Positions 30,224-40,473 of a stretch of DNA of 64,000 nucleotides are shown in pieces (position 1 is the stretch's first letter; every line of letters begins with the position of its first letter). The DNA lies in the NCBI GenBank assembly GCA_023953905.1, contig JAMLJA010000021.1, positions 1 to 64,000 of the forward strand. Reading direction: 5' to 3'. The notes below the pieces were generated by a model that was not told where the DNA came from, searched no databases, and saw only the letters and a list, made by a program, of their open reading frames with translations. Both the position numbers and the translations under genes were made by a program. Origin of the DNA: Rhizobiaceae bacterium (GTDB taxonomy: Bacteria; Pseudomonadota; Alphaproteobacteria; Rhizobiales; Rhizobiaceae).

Positions 30224-32953
30224 GTGAAAGATCAGTCGGCACACCACGGCGGAGCAGCCCCCGCGTCCGATCCAGATAAAGCCGGGGCGGCGGTGACGCC
30301 GATGATGGCACAGTATCTGGAGATCAAAGCGGCGAACCCGGATTCGCTGCTCTTCTATCGCATGGGCGATTTCTACGAGCTGTTTTTTCACGATGCGGAA
30401 CAGGCAAGCCATGCCCTGGGCATCGTGCTGACGAAGCGCGGAAAGCATCAGGGCGACGATATTCCCATGTGCGGCGTGCCCATTCATGCGGCCGACGACT
30501 ATCTTCAGAAGCTGATCGGGCTCGGCTTTCGCGTGGCCGTTTGCGAACAGATCGAGGACCCCGCCGAAGCGCGCAAGCGCGGCTCGAAGTCAGTGGTGAA
30601 ACGTGATGTGGTGAGACTCGTCACGCCTGGCACCATTACGGAGGACAAGCTCCTTGCGCCTTCCGAGAGCAATTTTCTCATGTCGATGGGCCGCATCAAG
30701 AGTGGCGCGGACAACGCATTCGCATTGGCGTGGATTGATATATCAACCGGAGTATTCAGGGTTTCCGAGACGTCAGCGGACCGTCTTCTAGCTGATATAT
30801 CACGCATAGACCCCAAGGAACTCATTGTTGCCGAGCCCGTATTCCACGACGACGAGCTTGCGCCCGCATTCCATGCACTCGGTCGCGTCGTCGTTCCGCA
30901 ACCCCCTAGCCTTTTCGAATCGGCCACTGCTCCAAACCGCATCGCGCGCTTCTACAATGTCGCCACGCCCGACAGTTTCGGAACGTTCTCGCGCGCCGAA
31001 CTCTCAGCCATTTCAGGCGCCATCGCTTACGTGGAGAAGACGCAGAAGGCGGAGCGCCCCCCACTGTCCCATCCCCACCACGAAGATGCTGGATCTACGC
31101 TCTTCATCGACCCCGCGACGCGCGCCAATCTCGAACTGCTGAAGACGCTTTCGGGAAGCAGGAGCGGTTCGCTTTTCTCGGCGGTCGACCGAACAGTGAC
31201 TGGACCCGGCGCAAGACTGCTTGCGGATCGCCTGACCGCCCCACTGACCGACCCCGCCCAGATATCCCGACGTCTGGATTCTGTCTCCTTCTTCCGGCTG
31301 GAAGGGCGATTGCGCGAAACCGCGCGCCAGATCCTGAAGGGTACCCCGGACATGATGCGTGCCCTTTCGCGCCTCGCGCTCAACCGCGGTGGTCCCCGCG
31401 ACCTTGGCGCGATTGCGGGCGGCCTCGAGTCCGCTATGCGTATGGTACAGGCTCTTTCGTCGAGTTCGCTGCCCGACGAACTTAGTCAGACAGCGCAGGA
31501 TCTGCGCGCCCTGCCCGCGAGACTGTTGGAGAATCTTGCCCAGGCGCTGGACGACGAACTGCCATTGCTCAGGCGCGATGGGGGTTTCGTGCGCACAGGA
31601 CACGACCCCGAGCTTGACGAGATGCGCGCGCTTGCGAAGGAGTCGCGGCGCATTATTGCCGAGATGGAGCGCAGTCTCATCGATGAGACGGGCGTGCGGT
31701 CCCTCAAGATTCGCCACAACAACGTGCTCGGCTACTACATCGAAGTGAGTTCCAACCATCAGTCGGTGATGATGGGAACGGACGAGGCGAAATCGCGCTT
31801 CATCCATCGACAGACCATGGCCAACGCCATCCGTTTCACAACGACCGAACTGGCCGAGATGGAAACCAAGATCGCCAATGCCGCGGATCGCGCACTGTCG
31901 ATCGAGCTCGAGATCTTCGATCTGATGGTGACCGAGGTCACCGATCATGCCGAACTCATCAGGGCTGCGGCAACCGCTCTCGCAGCGATCGACGTCTCCG
32001 CGGGGCTGGCGCAATTGGCCGGTGAGGAACATCTCGTCAGGCCAATAGTCGACGCAAGCCTCAACTTCGCGGTCGAAGGCGGTCGCCATCCCGTGGTGGA
32101 ACAGGCAATCCGCACGCTCAGCGGAAGCGCTTTCGTGGCCAATGACTGTGATCTTTCGCCCGAGACCGACGCGCGGCATGGCGCGATCTGGCTCCTCACT
32201 GGCCCGAATATGGGCGGCAAATCGACCTTTCTGCGCCAGAACGCCCTGATTGCCATCATGGCGCAGACCGGCTCTTTCGTACCTGCGACATCCGCGAGGC
32301 TTGGAGTCGTGGACAGGCTTTTCAGTCGCGTCGGCGCGTCGGACGATCTTGCGCGCGGGCGTTCCACCTTCATGGTCGAAATGGTGGAGACAGCGGCGAT
32401 CCTCAATCAGGCAAGTGAGCGGTCGCTCGTCATCCTCGACGAGATTGGACGGGGCACCTCGACTTTCGACGGTCTGTCGATCGCCTGGGCGGCACTTGAG
32501 TATCTACATGAGAAAAACCGCTGCCGCGCGATTTTCGCCACGCATTTCCATGAGATGACGGCGCTCGCCGGCAAGCTGCCGCGACTTCACAATGTCACGA
32601 TGCGCGTGAAGGAATGGGAGGGTGACGTCATTTTCCTGCACGAGGTGGGCGCCGGAGCGGCTGATCGCTCATATGGTGTTCAGGTCGCCCGGCTGGCCGG
32701 TCTTCCGGAACCTGTGGTGCGCCGCGCCAAGGAGGTTCTCGCCCAGCTCGAAGCGGGAGAGACATCTGGTAAAGCCAGCCGACTGATCGACGATCTGCCG
32801 CTATTTTCCGCAGCCCTGAGGCGTGAGACGCCTGCGACAGGCACTGGCAAGGATGAATTGACGCTGGAGATCGCCTCGCTGAACCCAGACGAAATGACCC
32901 CGCGCGAGGCGCTGGAGGCGCTCTACAAACTAAAGGTTTTGGCTGGAAAATAG
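30224..32953 (+). CDS. mutS: DNA mismatch repair protein MutS
   Basis: Mismatch-recognition ATPase of 909 residues. The F-X-E mismatch wedge is F50-Y51-E52 in RMGDFYELFF. The connector, lever and clamp domains follow, and the ABC-type ATPase has Walker A GPNMGGKS at 660-667 and Walker B VILDEIGRGTSTFDG. A C-terminal tail ends near EALEALYKLKVL. The start is GTG at 30224, giving the N-terminal extension usual in rhizobia; ATG at 30301 is a shorter alternative. Divergent from maeB with a 119-base gap. mutL is not in the window. Confidence 0.96.
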   Translation: MKDQSAHHGGAAPASDPDKAGAAVTPMMAQYLEIKAANPDSLLFYRMGDFYELFFHDAEQASHALGIVLTKRGKHQGDDIPMCGVPIHAADDYLQKLIGLGFRVAVCEQIEDPAEARKRGSKSVVKRDVVRLVTPGTITEDKLLAPSESNFLMSMGRIKSGADNAFALAWIDISTGVFRVSETSADRLLADISRIDPKELIVAEPVFHDDELAPAFHALGRVVVPQPPSLFESATAPNRIARFYNVATPDSFGTFSRAELSAISGAIAYVEKTQKAERPPLSHPHHEDAGSTLFIDPATRANLELLKTLSGSRSGSLFSAVDRTVTGPGARLLADRLTAPLTDPAQISRRLDSVSFFRLEGRLRETARQILKGTPDMMRALSRLALNRGGPRDLGAIAGGLESAMRMVQALSSSSLPDELSQTAQDLRALPARLLENLAQALDDELPLLRRDGGFVRTGHDPELDEMRALAKESRRIIAEMERSLIDETGVRSLKIRHNNVLGYYIEVSSNHQSVMMGTDEAKSRFIHRQTMANAIRFTTTELAEMETKIANAADRALSIELEIFDLMVTEVTDHAELIRAAATALAAIDVSAGLAQLAGEEHLVRPIVDASLNFAVEGGRHPVVEQAIRTLSGSAFVANDCDLSPETDARHGAIWLLTGPNMGGKSTFLRQNALIAIMAQTGSFVPATSARLGVVDRLFSRVGASDDLARGRSTFMVEMVETAAILNQASERSLVILDEIGRGTSTFDGLSIAWAALEYLHEKNRCRAIFATHFHEMTALAGKLPRLHNVTMRVKEWEGDVIFLHEVGAGAADRSYGVQVARLAGLPEPVVRRAKEVLAQLEAGETSGKASRLIDDLPLFSAALRRETPATGTGKDELTLEIASLNPDEMTPREALEALYKLKVLAGK

Positions 32954-33042
32954 AGGAAGCCGGGTCTGAATCCCGCCGCATAATTTTCGACATTCCGGAA
33001 AGTGTCCGGATCGTTTCAATGCAAATTTAAGCTCAGCCGGAT

Positions 33043-35778
33043 ATGCTTTTATCTCAAGTGAAAGCTGCTGCGGCCCGAATAATGCAAAAGCCGACTGGCC
33101 CACGCCTCGCAAGGCACTTGGCCGACATACTTCTGCGGCGAACGAATTTGCCGACAATTCTTGCCTTCATCGTGGTGGCGGCAGCAGGATTCTATGCCCA
33201 TCAGTTGAACCAGACGGTGTTCGAGCAGGATTTGCGCGCCACCGTCCTGCGCGAAGCAACCCTTGTGCATGCCAAGCTGGAGGGCGACGTCAACAGCAAC
33301 CTCCAGCTTGTGCGCGGACTGGTTGCGACCCTCACGACAGAACCAAATATGCGCCAGCCACGATTTTCTCAGCTGGCGTCGACCATCATCGACGAAAAAT
33401 CCCAGATCAGGTCGATTGCTGCGGCTCCAGACCTGGTCGTACAGATGGTCTACCCGATCAAGGGCAACGAGCAGGCTTACGGACTCGATTACAGACGAAA
33501 TCTTGCGCAACGCGACGCTGCATTTCGGGCCAAGGAAACGGGCGCACTCGTCTTCGCCGGGCCGACAGAGCTGGTGCAGGGCGGACGTGGCTTTATCGGA
33601 CGCTTCCCTGTGTTCGTCGCGAGTCCGACGGGGGACGGCAGATTCTGGGGCATCGTCTCGGCGATCATCGACGCTCACGCGCTTTACCAGCACAGCGGGC
33701 TTCTGGATGACGACCTTCCGATCGACATAGCTCTTGTGGGGCGCGACGCGCAGGGCGCCGGCGGAGAACTTTTTTTCGGCGACCCCGATATTCTGCTGCA
33801 TGATCCGGTGACAACCGACGTCATGGTGCCGTCAGGAAGCTGGCGAATTGCCGCAATTCCGAAGGGCGGGTGGCCCGCCGTTCCGCCAAACACATGGAAG
33901 TTATGGCTGTTCGTCATACTGGCTGGCACTTTGGTGATAGCTCCTACTTGGTTGCTCGCCCGCCTGATCGAGGAGCGGACGCGCAACATTGCCGAGCTTC
34001 GACGCCGCGAACGTGATCTCGGGCGCCTGTCGCGGCGACTCGAACTCGCGCTCGACAGCTCCCAGATTGGAGTATGGGAGCTGAATACGGAGACCAATGA
34101 GCTGATCTGGGACGACCGCATGAATGAGCTGTACGGCTATCCGGCCGATGGCGGTCCGCGCACCTATGCCGACTGGGAACGCGTGCTCCACCCGACGGAT
34201 GCGGAACATATCACCAGAACGTTCCTTGAGCCCCTCGCGCCAGATAGCCGTCTACAGATTGAATACCGTCTTTTGGTCAATGGTCATGTTCGCCACATTC
34301 GTGAAAGCGCCAGAGCTTACAAGGATGAAGGCGAGCCGTTGAGGATTGTTGGCGTGAACTGGGATGTGACCGACGACATCACCATCCGGGAAAATCTCAA
34401 GCGCTCAAACCGACTGAGTGAGGCTAGAAACCAGGAGCTGGAGGCGGCAAAGGCCCGGATCGAGTTCAATGCGCTGCACGATTCCCTGACCGGGCTGCCA
34501 AACCGGCGGTTTCTGGACGAAACCCTTTCCAAACATGTCAGGCGGTTCGATGCCCATGGCGAACGGGCTGGCCTCCTTCACATCGATCTTGATCGCTTCA
34601 AGCAGATCAACGACACGCTCGGCCATGCCGCAGGCGACGCCATGCTTGTCCACGCGGCTGGCGTCCTTAAACTCAACCTACGGCCCGATGATTTCGTGGC
34701 GCGCGTCGGCGGCGACGAATTCGTGGTGATCCGTACCACCACCGAGGCGACCGACGCAGCCGACTGGGCCCAGCAACTTGCGGATCTCGCGGACGGCATT
34801 ATCAACGAGATGCAACAGCCGGTCCGGTTCAAGGGTCACGAATGCCGATTCGGCGTTAGCATCGGCATTGCTTCGGATCTCGACAAGGCCGCGAACGCCC
34901 GTGACCTGCTCGTGCGAGCAGATATCGCGCTCTACCGCGCCAAAGCCAGGGGCAGAAACCGCCACCAGTTCTTCAATGACACGCTGCAGGCGGAAATCAT
35001 CACCACCAAGCATCTTGCAGACGAGATCCTCTCTGCGCTGGAGCGGCAGCAGTTCATCACCTATTACCAACCTCAATTCGACGCCACGACGCATAAGGTG
35101 GTCGGAGTCGAGGCGCTGGCGCGCTGGCAGCATCCGAAAAAGGGAATATTGCCGCCGCAGACCTTCATCAAAACGGCTGAAGAGCTGAACGTTGTCGCGA
35201 TGATCGACCGCATGATCCTTGAACAGACTCTGGTTCAGTTGGAAGAATGGACGAAGCTGGGCATCAACGTTCCAAAGGCGTCCGTCAACGTGTCTGCTCG
35301 CCGGTTGCATGATGACGAACTGATCCGCAGCCTCAAGCAGCTCGATATTGCGTCCGGCAAACTGTCCTTCGAGCTCGTGGAATCTATCTTCCTCGACGAA
35401 AACGACGAACTGGTCACCTGGAATGTCGAGCAAATCAAGAATCTCGGTATCGACATCGAGATTGACGATTTCGGCACCGGCCATGCTTCGATCGTGTCGC
35501 TGCTCAAGCTGCAGCCCAGTCGCCTGAAGATCGCGCGGCAACTGATCATGCCGATCGTGAGTTCGGAAGGACAGCGGCATCTCGTGCGATCGATTATCGA
35601 GATCGGACGGTCGCTTGGCATCGACGTTCTGGCTGAGGGCGTCGAGACCATGCAGCACGCGAAAGTCCTGCGCGAACTTGGATGCAACGGGCTTCAGGGT
35701 TACGCATTTGCCCGTCCGATGAATGCCGATGCTTTCACAGCCTTCATGAAGGCGCGAAATCTGGCTACGGCCTGCTGA
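33043..35778 (+). CDS. CHASE/PAS/GGDEF/EAL cyclic-di-GMP protein
   Basis: A 911-residue inner-membrane protein. A first helix (about 38-55), a periplasmic CHASE domain (about 65-260), a second helix (about 290-312), a PAS domain (about 340-455), a GGDEF domain with G556-G557-D558-E559-F560, and an EAL domain with E690-A691-L692. The EAL catalytic set looks complete: VNVSARR, ELVES, DDFGTGHAS, LKIA, EGVE and LQGYAFARP. The KID motif reads KIA, a change at a position not thought to bind metal. Both activities could therefore be present, with CHASE sensing a small external ligand. Start uncertain among ATGs near 33043 and 33082. Confidence 0.9.
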   Translation: MLLSQVKAAAARIMQKPTGPRLARHLADILLRRTNLPTILAFIVVAAAGFYAHQLNQTVFEQDLRATVLREATLVHAKLEGDVNSNLQLVRGLVATLTTEPNMRQPRFSQLASTIIDEKSQIRSIAAAPDLVVQMVYPIKGNEQAYGLDYRRNLAQRDAAFRAKETGALVFAGPTELVQGGRGFIGRFPVFVASPTGDGRFWGIVSAIIDAHALYQHSGLLDDDLPIDIALVGRDAQGAGGELFFGDPDILLHDPVTTDVMVPSGSWRIAAIPKGGWPAVPPNTWKLWLFVILAGTLVIAPTWLLARLIEERTRNIAELRRRERDLGRLSRRLELALDSSQIGVWELNTETNELIWDDRMNELYGYPADGGPRTYADWERVLHPTDAEHITRTFLEPLAPDSRLQIEYRLLVNGHVRHIRESARAYKDEGEPLRIVGVNWDVTDDITIRENLKRSNRLSEARNQELEAAKARIEFNALHDSLTGLPNRRFLDETLSKHVRRFDAHGERAGLLHIDLDRFKQINDTLGHAAGDAMLVHAAGVLKLNLRPDDFVARVGGDEFVVIRTTTEATDAADWAQQLADLADGIINEMQQPVRFKGHECRFGVSIGIASDLDKAANARDLLVRADIALYRAKARGRNRHQFFNDTLQAEIITTKHLADEILSALERQQFITYYQPQFDATTHKVVGVEALARWQHPKKGILPPQTFIKTAEELNVVAMIDRMILEQTLVQLEEWTKLGINVPKASVNVSARRLHDDELIRSLKQLDIASGKLSFELVESIFLDENDELVTWNVEQIKNLGIDIEIDDFGTGHASIVSLLKLQPSRLKIARQLIMPIVSSEGQRHLVRSIIEIGRSLGIDVLAEGVETMQHAKVLRELGCNGLQGYAFARPMNADAFTAFMKARNLATAC

Positions 35779-35894
35779 AATCCCAGTGCCTCACGCGCAC
35801 TCGGATCGAAGGCGACAGCAGCCCCGAGTGTTCACGGACATCAAATCCGGCTATAGAGCCGCCCTGTTTCCTGAAAATGGCCTATATCTCCTAA

Positions 35895-38696
35895 ATGGCG
35901 CATATCGCACTTCATCTGGACGAAATCGTTGACGGCAAGGCTTTGCGCCATGCGCTATCGGGTTTGACTGCCAGTACCGGCGGTGATGGTTCATCACCCA
36001 AGGTGCGGTCGAACGTGGTGGCGCTGATGCGCGAAACGCTCGACAAAGGCCGTGAGCGGGCCGAGGAAATGCTCAAGGAGGATGGCGGCGGCTTAGCCTG
36101 TGCGAGCCGGCTGTCATACCTCATGGACGAGATGATCAGCGCGCTCTACGATTTTGCCGCGACGCACGTCTATCGATCGAAGAACCCTTCCTCTGCCGAG
36201 AGAATGGCGGTCGTGGCCGTCGGCGGCTATGGGCGCGGAACGCTGGCTCCCGGTTCTGATATCGATCTGCTCTTCGTGCTGCCCTACAAGCAGACACCCT
36301 GGGGCGAGCAGGTTGTCGAGTACATCCTCTACATGCTCTGGGACCTCAGACTGAAGGTCGGCCATGCAACCAGAAGCGTCGACGAGTGTATTCGCCAGGC
36401 GCGCGCCGATACCACGATCCGCACGACCATTCTGGAGGCCAGGCTGATCTGGGGCGAAAGCGCGCTCTATGACGACCTTATCGCCCGTTTCGATGAAGAG
36501 GTCGTCAAGCTCACTGGCCCCGAATATGTGCAGGCCAAGCTGGCGGAGCGTGACCAGCGGCATGCCAAGGCAGGTGAAAGCCGCTATCTCGTTGAGCCGA
36601 ATGTGAAGGACGGCAAAGGCGGGTTGCGCGATCTGCACACGCTGTTCTGGATCGGCAAATATTTCTACCGCGTGCGCACAGCCGAGGAACTGGTCGGCAA
36701 GGGCGTTTTCACGCGTTCAGAGTACAACCAGTTCATCAAGGCCGACGATTTCCTGTGGGCGGTTCGCTGTCACATGCATTTCCTGACGGGAAAAGCCGAG
36801 GAGCGGCTGCATTTCGACATTCAGCGCGATATCGCGCAACGGCTTGGCTACACCAGCCATCCGGGCCTCTCAGATGTCGAACGCTTCATGAAGCACTACT
36901 TCTTGATCGCGAAGAATGTTGGCGACCTGACCCGCATCTTCTGCGCAGCGCTGGAAGTGGAACAGGCCAAGCAGGTTCCCGGGTTCAACCGTCTGATCTC
37001 TGGCTTCTCGCGCCGCAAGCGCAAGCTCGCCGGGACCAGCGACTTCATTGTCGACAACCATCGCATCAACATCGCTGACGATACGGTGTTCGAGCGCGAT
37101 CCGGTCAATCTGCTTCGGCTGTTCTGGTTCGCGGACAAGCACGGGCTGGAGTATCATCCGGATGCGCTGAAACTTCTCAGGCGCTCGCTGCGCCTTGTCG
37201 ACAAGACCTTGCGCCGCAATCCCGAAGCCAACCGCCTGTTCGTCGACATCATGACGTCGGACCGGAATCCCGAGCTCAATCTGCGGCGCATGAACGAGGC
37301 GGGGCTGCTCGGCAAGCTGATACCCGAATTCGGGCGCATCGTGGCGATGATGCAGTTCTCAATGTATCACCACTACACCGTCGACGAGCACCTGATACGC
37401 TGCATCGGCATCCTGTCGGAAATCGAGCGCGGCGAAGGTGCGAAGTCGCATCCGCTCGCGCACTCCTTGATGCCCAGCCTGCGCGGGCAGCGCGAGCTTC
37501 TCTATATCGCTGTCCTTCTGCATGACATCGCCAAGGGACGCCCTGAAGACCATTCGGTGGCCGGAGCGAGGATTGCGCGGCGAATCTGCCCGCATCTTGG
37601 GCTTTCCAAAGCCGATACCGACACCGTGGCGTGGCTGGTGGAAAACCACCTGGTCATGTCCATGACCGCCCAGACGCGTGACCTCAACGACCGCAAGACA
37701 ATCGACGACTTTGCCGCGCTGGTTCAGTCGGCTGAACGACTGAAGCTGCTGCTGGTACTGACGGTTTGCGACATCCGCGGTGTGGGACCCGGCGTTTGGA
37801 ATGGCTGGAAAGGCCAGTTGCTGAGGACGCTCTATTACGAGACGGAGCTCGTGCTGACCGGCGGCTTTTCCGAAGTTTCCCGCGTTGAGCGCACCAAGGC
37901 CGCAAAATCACGCCTGGAGGAAGCGCTCGCAGACTGGCCGGACGCCGATCGCCAGCGGATCCTCGACCTGCACTACAGCAACTATATGCTGACGGTGGAT
38001 CTCAAGGACCAGATCCGCCACGCTGCGTTCATCCGCGATACCGACAAGGCGGGCAGAAAGTTCGCAACCATGGTCAAGCCGCATGCCTTTGAGGGCGTGA
38101 CGGAAATCACCATCCTTGCGCCAGACAACCCGCGTCTTCTTTCAATCATCAGCGGGGCATGCGCCGCGGCAGGCGGCAATATCGTGGACGCCCAGATCTT
38201 CACGACGTCCGACAGCCGTGCACTGGATTCGATCATGATCAGCCGCGAGTTCGATCATGACGAGGACGAATTCCGGCGCGCCCAACGTGTGGGAGAATTG
38301 ATCGAGACAACACTGGCCGGGGTGACCCGGCTGGCCGACATCATCGAGAAGCGTACGAAGCCCAAGCGCGGAACGCGAACCTTCAGGATTGCGCCGCGTG
38401 TCGAGATCGGCAACACACTATCCAACCGCTTCTCCGTCATCGAAGTCACCGGGCTTGACCGCCCTGGACTTCTGTCGGCAATAACCGGTGCCTTGTCCGA
38501 CCTCTCGCTCAATATCGTCTCCGCCCACATCACCACCTTCGGTGAGAAAGTGATCGACACATTTTATGTGACCGATCTGACCTGGCAGAAGATCGACAGC
38601 CCGAGCCGGCAAAAGACCATCCAGACGCGTCTTCTGTCAGTTCTGGATCGTCACGGGAGCATCCGCAGCAAGCCGGAAAAGGCAGCTGCCGAATGA
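35895..38696 (+). CDS. glnD: Bifunctional [protein-PII] uridylyltransferase/uridylyl-removing enzyme
   Basis: Glutamine sensor of the nitrogen cascade, 933 residues. The nucleotidyltransferase motif GGYGRGTLAPGSDIDLL runs from residue 110 with catalytic D122 and D124. A GlnD PII-UTase domain follows. The HD hydrolase domain has H543-D544 in LLHDIAKGRPEDHS. Two C-terminal ACT domains bind glutamine (about 735-810 TILAPDNPRLLSIISG and about 845-920 VTGLDRPGLLSAITG). It would modify GlnB/GlnK-type PII proteins, linking to rpoN- and ptsN-controlled nitrogen metabolism. ATG at 35895 follows an in-frame stop closely (CTAAATG). Confidence 0.96.
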   Translation: MAHIALHLDEIVDGKALRHALSGLTASTGGDGSSPKVRSNVVALMRETLDKGRERAEEMLKEDGGGLACASRLSYLMDEMISALYDFAATHVYRSKNPSSAERMAVVAVGGYGRGTLAPGSDIDLLFVLPYKQTPWGEQVVEYILYMLWDLRLKVGHATRSVDECIRQARADTTIRTTILEARLIWGESALYDDLIARFDEEVVKLTGPEYVQAKLAERDQRHAKAGESRYLVEPNVKDGKGGLRDLHTLFWIGKYFYRVRTAEELVGKGVFTRSEYNQFIKADDFLWAVRCHMHFLTGKAEERLHFDIQRDIAQRLGYTSHPGLSDVERFMKHYFLIAKNVGDLTRIFCAALEVEQAKQVPGFNRLISGFSRRKRKLAGTSDFIVDNHRINIADDTVFERDPVNLLRLFWFADKHGLEYHPDALKLLRRSLRLVDKTLRRNPEANRLFVDIMTSDRNPELNLRRMNEAGLLGKLIPEFGRIVAMMQFSMYHHYTVDEHLIRCIGILSEIERGEGAKSHPLAHSLMPSLRGQRELLYIAVLLHDIAKGRPEDHSVAGARIARRICPHLGLSKADTDTVAWLVENHLVMSMTAQTRDLNDRKTIDDFAALVQSAERLKLLLVLTVCDIRGVGPGVWNGWKGQLLRTLYYETELVLTGGFSEVSRVERTKAAKSRLEEALADWPDADRQRILDLHYSNYMLTVDLKDQIRHAAFIRDTDKAGRKFATMVKPHAFEGVTEITILAPDNPRLLSIISGACAAAGGNIVDAQIFTTSDSRALDSIMISREFDHDEDEFRRAQRVGELIETTLAGVTRLADIIEKRTKPKRGTRTFRIAPRVEIGNTLSNRFSVIEVTGLDRPGLLSAITGALSDLSLNIVSAHITTFGEKVIDTFYVTDLTWQKIDSPSRQKTIQTRLLSVLDRHGSIRSKPEKAAAE

Positions 38697-38750
38697 CGAC
38701 GCGACCGGGTTTCGTCGCAGGGCGATCACGGTGAAGGGACCCGACAAGGC

Positions 38751-40373
38751 ATGAGCCTGCTCAAGAAATTCGCCACTGTGTCCTCTGGCACCATGATGAG
38801 CCGGCTGCTCGGGTTCACACGCGAGATGTTCATGGCGGCCGCCTTGGGCACGGGCCCCGTGGCAGATGCGTTCAATGCCGCTTTCCAGTTTCCGAACACG
38901 TTTCGCCGGCTGTTCGCCGAAGGCGCATTCAACACAGCCTTCGTTCCGCTCTTCGCCAAGGAAATCGAGGCGAACGGATTGGAAGGCGCGCGCCGTTTTT
39001 CGTCCGAAGTCTTTGGCGTGCTTTTCACCGTTCTGATCGGCCTGACGATCCTGATGGAACTGTCGATGCCGCTGCTGGTGTCCACGATTATCGCACCGGG
39101 CTTCGCCGACAATCCTGAAAAGTTCGAGCTGACCGTCGGGCTGGCAACGATCATGTTCCCCTATCTCATGTGCATGTCGCTCGCTGCCATGATGAGCGGC
39201 ATGCTGAACTCGCTACGCAAATATTTCGCGGCGGCCGTCGCGCCCGTTTTTCTCAATGTGATTCTGATCGGCGTGCTCGCCTACGCCTGGTATGAAGGCC
39301 ACGACGGACGCCGGATCGGCAATGCGCTGGCGTGGGGCGTACTGGCCGCAGGACTGGTGCAACTGGGCATCGTGTGGCTTGCTGTTCGCCGGGCAGGTGT
39401 TCGAATCAGATTGCGCATGCCGCATTTCACTCCGAATGTGCGTCGTCTGCTCTGGCTCGCCTTCCCCGCCGCGATTACCGGCGGTATTACGCAGATCAAC
39501 CAGCTGATCGGTACGGCGATCGCTTCCGGCAAGGCCAGCGCGGTTTCTTCGCTGGGCTATGCCGACCGCATTTATCAGCTCCCGCTTGGCGTTGTCGGCA
39601 TCGCTGTGGCGATCGTGCTCCTGCCGGAACTCGCCCGCGCGCTCAAGGCCGGCAACCTTCGGGAAGCGTCGAACCTCCAGAACCGCTCGGTCGAATTCAC
39701 ATTGTTTCTGACCTTGCCAGCTGCGGCGGCACTGTTGGTGATGGCCGAACCGATCGTGCGCCTGCTCTATGAGCGCGGCCAGTTTGCCGCTGACGGCAGT
39801 ACGCAAACCGTTGCTTCGATTCTTGCCATTTTTGCCTTGGGTCTCCCGGCATTCGTGCTGATAAAAGCGTTCACACCGGGTTACTTTGCGCGTGAAGACA
39901 CCCGAACACCGATGTATTTCGCCGCGATTTCGGTGGCCATCAACCTCAGCATCGCACTTTCCATTTTCCCGTCTCTGGGCGCGCCCGGCATTGCGATCGC
40001 CTCCGCCGTGGCGGGATGGGTCAATGCATGCATGCTTCTCGGCGTCCTTATCAAGCGGGGCCATTGGGGAAAGGATGCGGCCCTTCTGAGCCGGATTCCG
40101 CGTCTGCTGTTCGCAGCCACTGCAATGGCACTCGCCATCTGGTACGTGCAGGAAACCGTGGCAGCGCCCTATATCGCGTCCGGCGCACCGCTCATTGCAA
40201 AGGCAAGCGCCATCGGCTCTATCGTGGTCGGGGCGATGATCATCTATTTCGCGGTCGCCTTCGGGACGGGTGGCGCCGACCTCGGCGCGATCAGACGGAA
40301 CATGCGCCGCAAAAGCGCGCCAAAAGCCGCGCAAACCTCAGACGATCCGGACGATTCCGGCATTTTGCCGTGA
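38751..40373 (+). CDS. murJ: Lipid II flippase
   Basis: MOP-superfamily membrane protein of 540 residues with about 14 helices that moves lipid II to the periplasmic face for peptidoglycan synthesis. The N-terminus MSLLKKFATVSSGTMMSRLLGF and the GPVADAFNAAFQFPNTFRRLFAEGAF block, with its conserved arginines, are diagnostic. It lies 54 bases after glnD, the usual order. trpS, which often follows murJ in rhizobia, is absent here; the aroG attenuator begins instead. Confidence 0.95.
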   Translation: MSLLKKFATVSSGTMMSRLLGFTREMFMAAALGTGPVADAFNAAFQFPNTFRRLFAEGAFNTAFVPLFAKEIEANGLEGARRFSSEVFGVLFTVLIGLTILMELSMPLLVSTIIAPGFADNPEKFELTVGLATIMFPYLMCMSLAAMMSGMLNSLRKYFAAAVAPVFLNVILIGVLAYAWYEGHDGRRIGNALAWGVLAAGLVQLGIVWLAVRRAGVRIRLRMPHFTPNVRRLLWLAFPAAITGGITQINQLIGTAIASGKASAVSSLGYADRIYQLPLGVVGIAVAIVLLPELARALKAGNLREASNLQNRSVEFTLFLTLPAAAALLVMAEPIVRLLYERGQFAADGSTQTVASILAIFALGLPAFVLIKAFTPGYFAREDTRTPMYFAAISVAINLSIALSIFPSLGAPGIAIASAVAGWVNACMLLGVLIKRGHWGKDAALLSRIPRLLFAATAMALAIWYVQETVAAPYIASGAPLIAKASAIGSIVVGAMIIYFAVAFGTGGADLGAIRRNMRRKSAPKAAQTSDDPDDSGILP

Positions 40374-40382
40374 TTGTCAGCG

Positions 40383-40404
40383 CGGACAGACAAAACCCTG
40401 TCCG
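40383..40404 (+). terminator. Hairpin after murJ
   Basis: CGGACAG (40383-40389) pairs with CTGTCCG (40398-40404) around ACAAAACC, nine bases past the murJ stop. A strong stem but no T-run follows. It may shield the aroG leader from read-through. Confidence 0.5.
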
Positions 40405-40437
40405 ATTGTGGCTCGAAACCGGCCCGTCACTTTTGAG

Positions 40438-40466
40438 GTGACAGCGGCCAAACTGCGCGCTATAGG
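40438..40466 (+). promoter_or_regulatory. Sigma-70 promoter of the aroG leader
   Basis: GTGACA (40438-40443, five of six to TTGACA) and TATAGG (40461-40466) are 17 bases apart. Transcription would begin about seven bases past the -10, at 40473-40475, which is the leader-peptide ATG itself. Confidence 0.6.
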
Positions 40467-40473
40467 GCGAGCC

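Noticed and set aside
30105..30311. Longer start for maeB reaching into mutS
   Set aside because: It overlaps the divergent mutS start and adds a non-conserved leader; the ATG at 30104 gives the usual length.
40270..40473. Longer coding frame ahead of the aroG leader peptide
   Set aside because: It is the out-of-frame murJ 3' end running on; the promoter and peptide composition place the true start at 40474.
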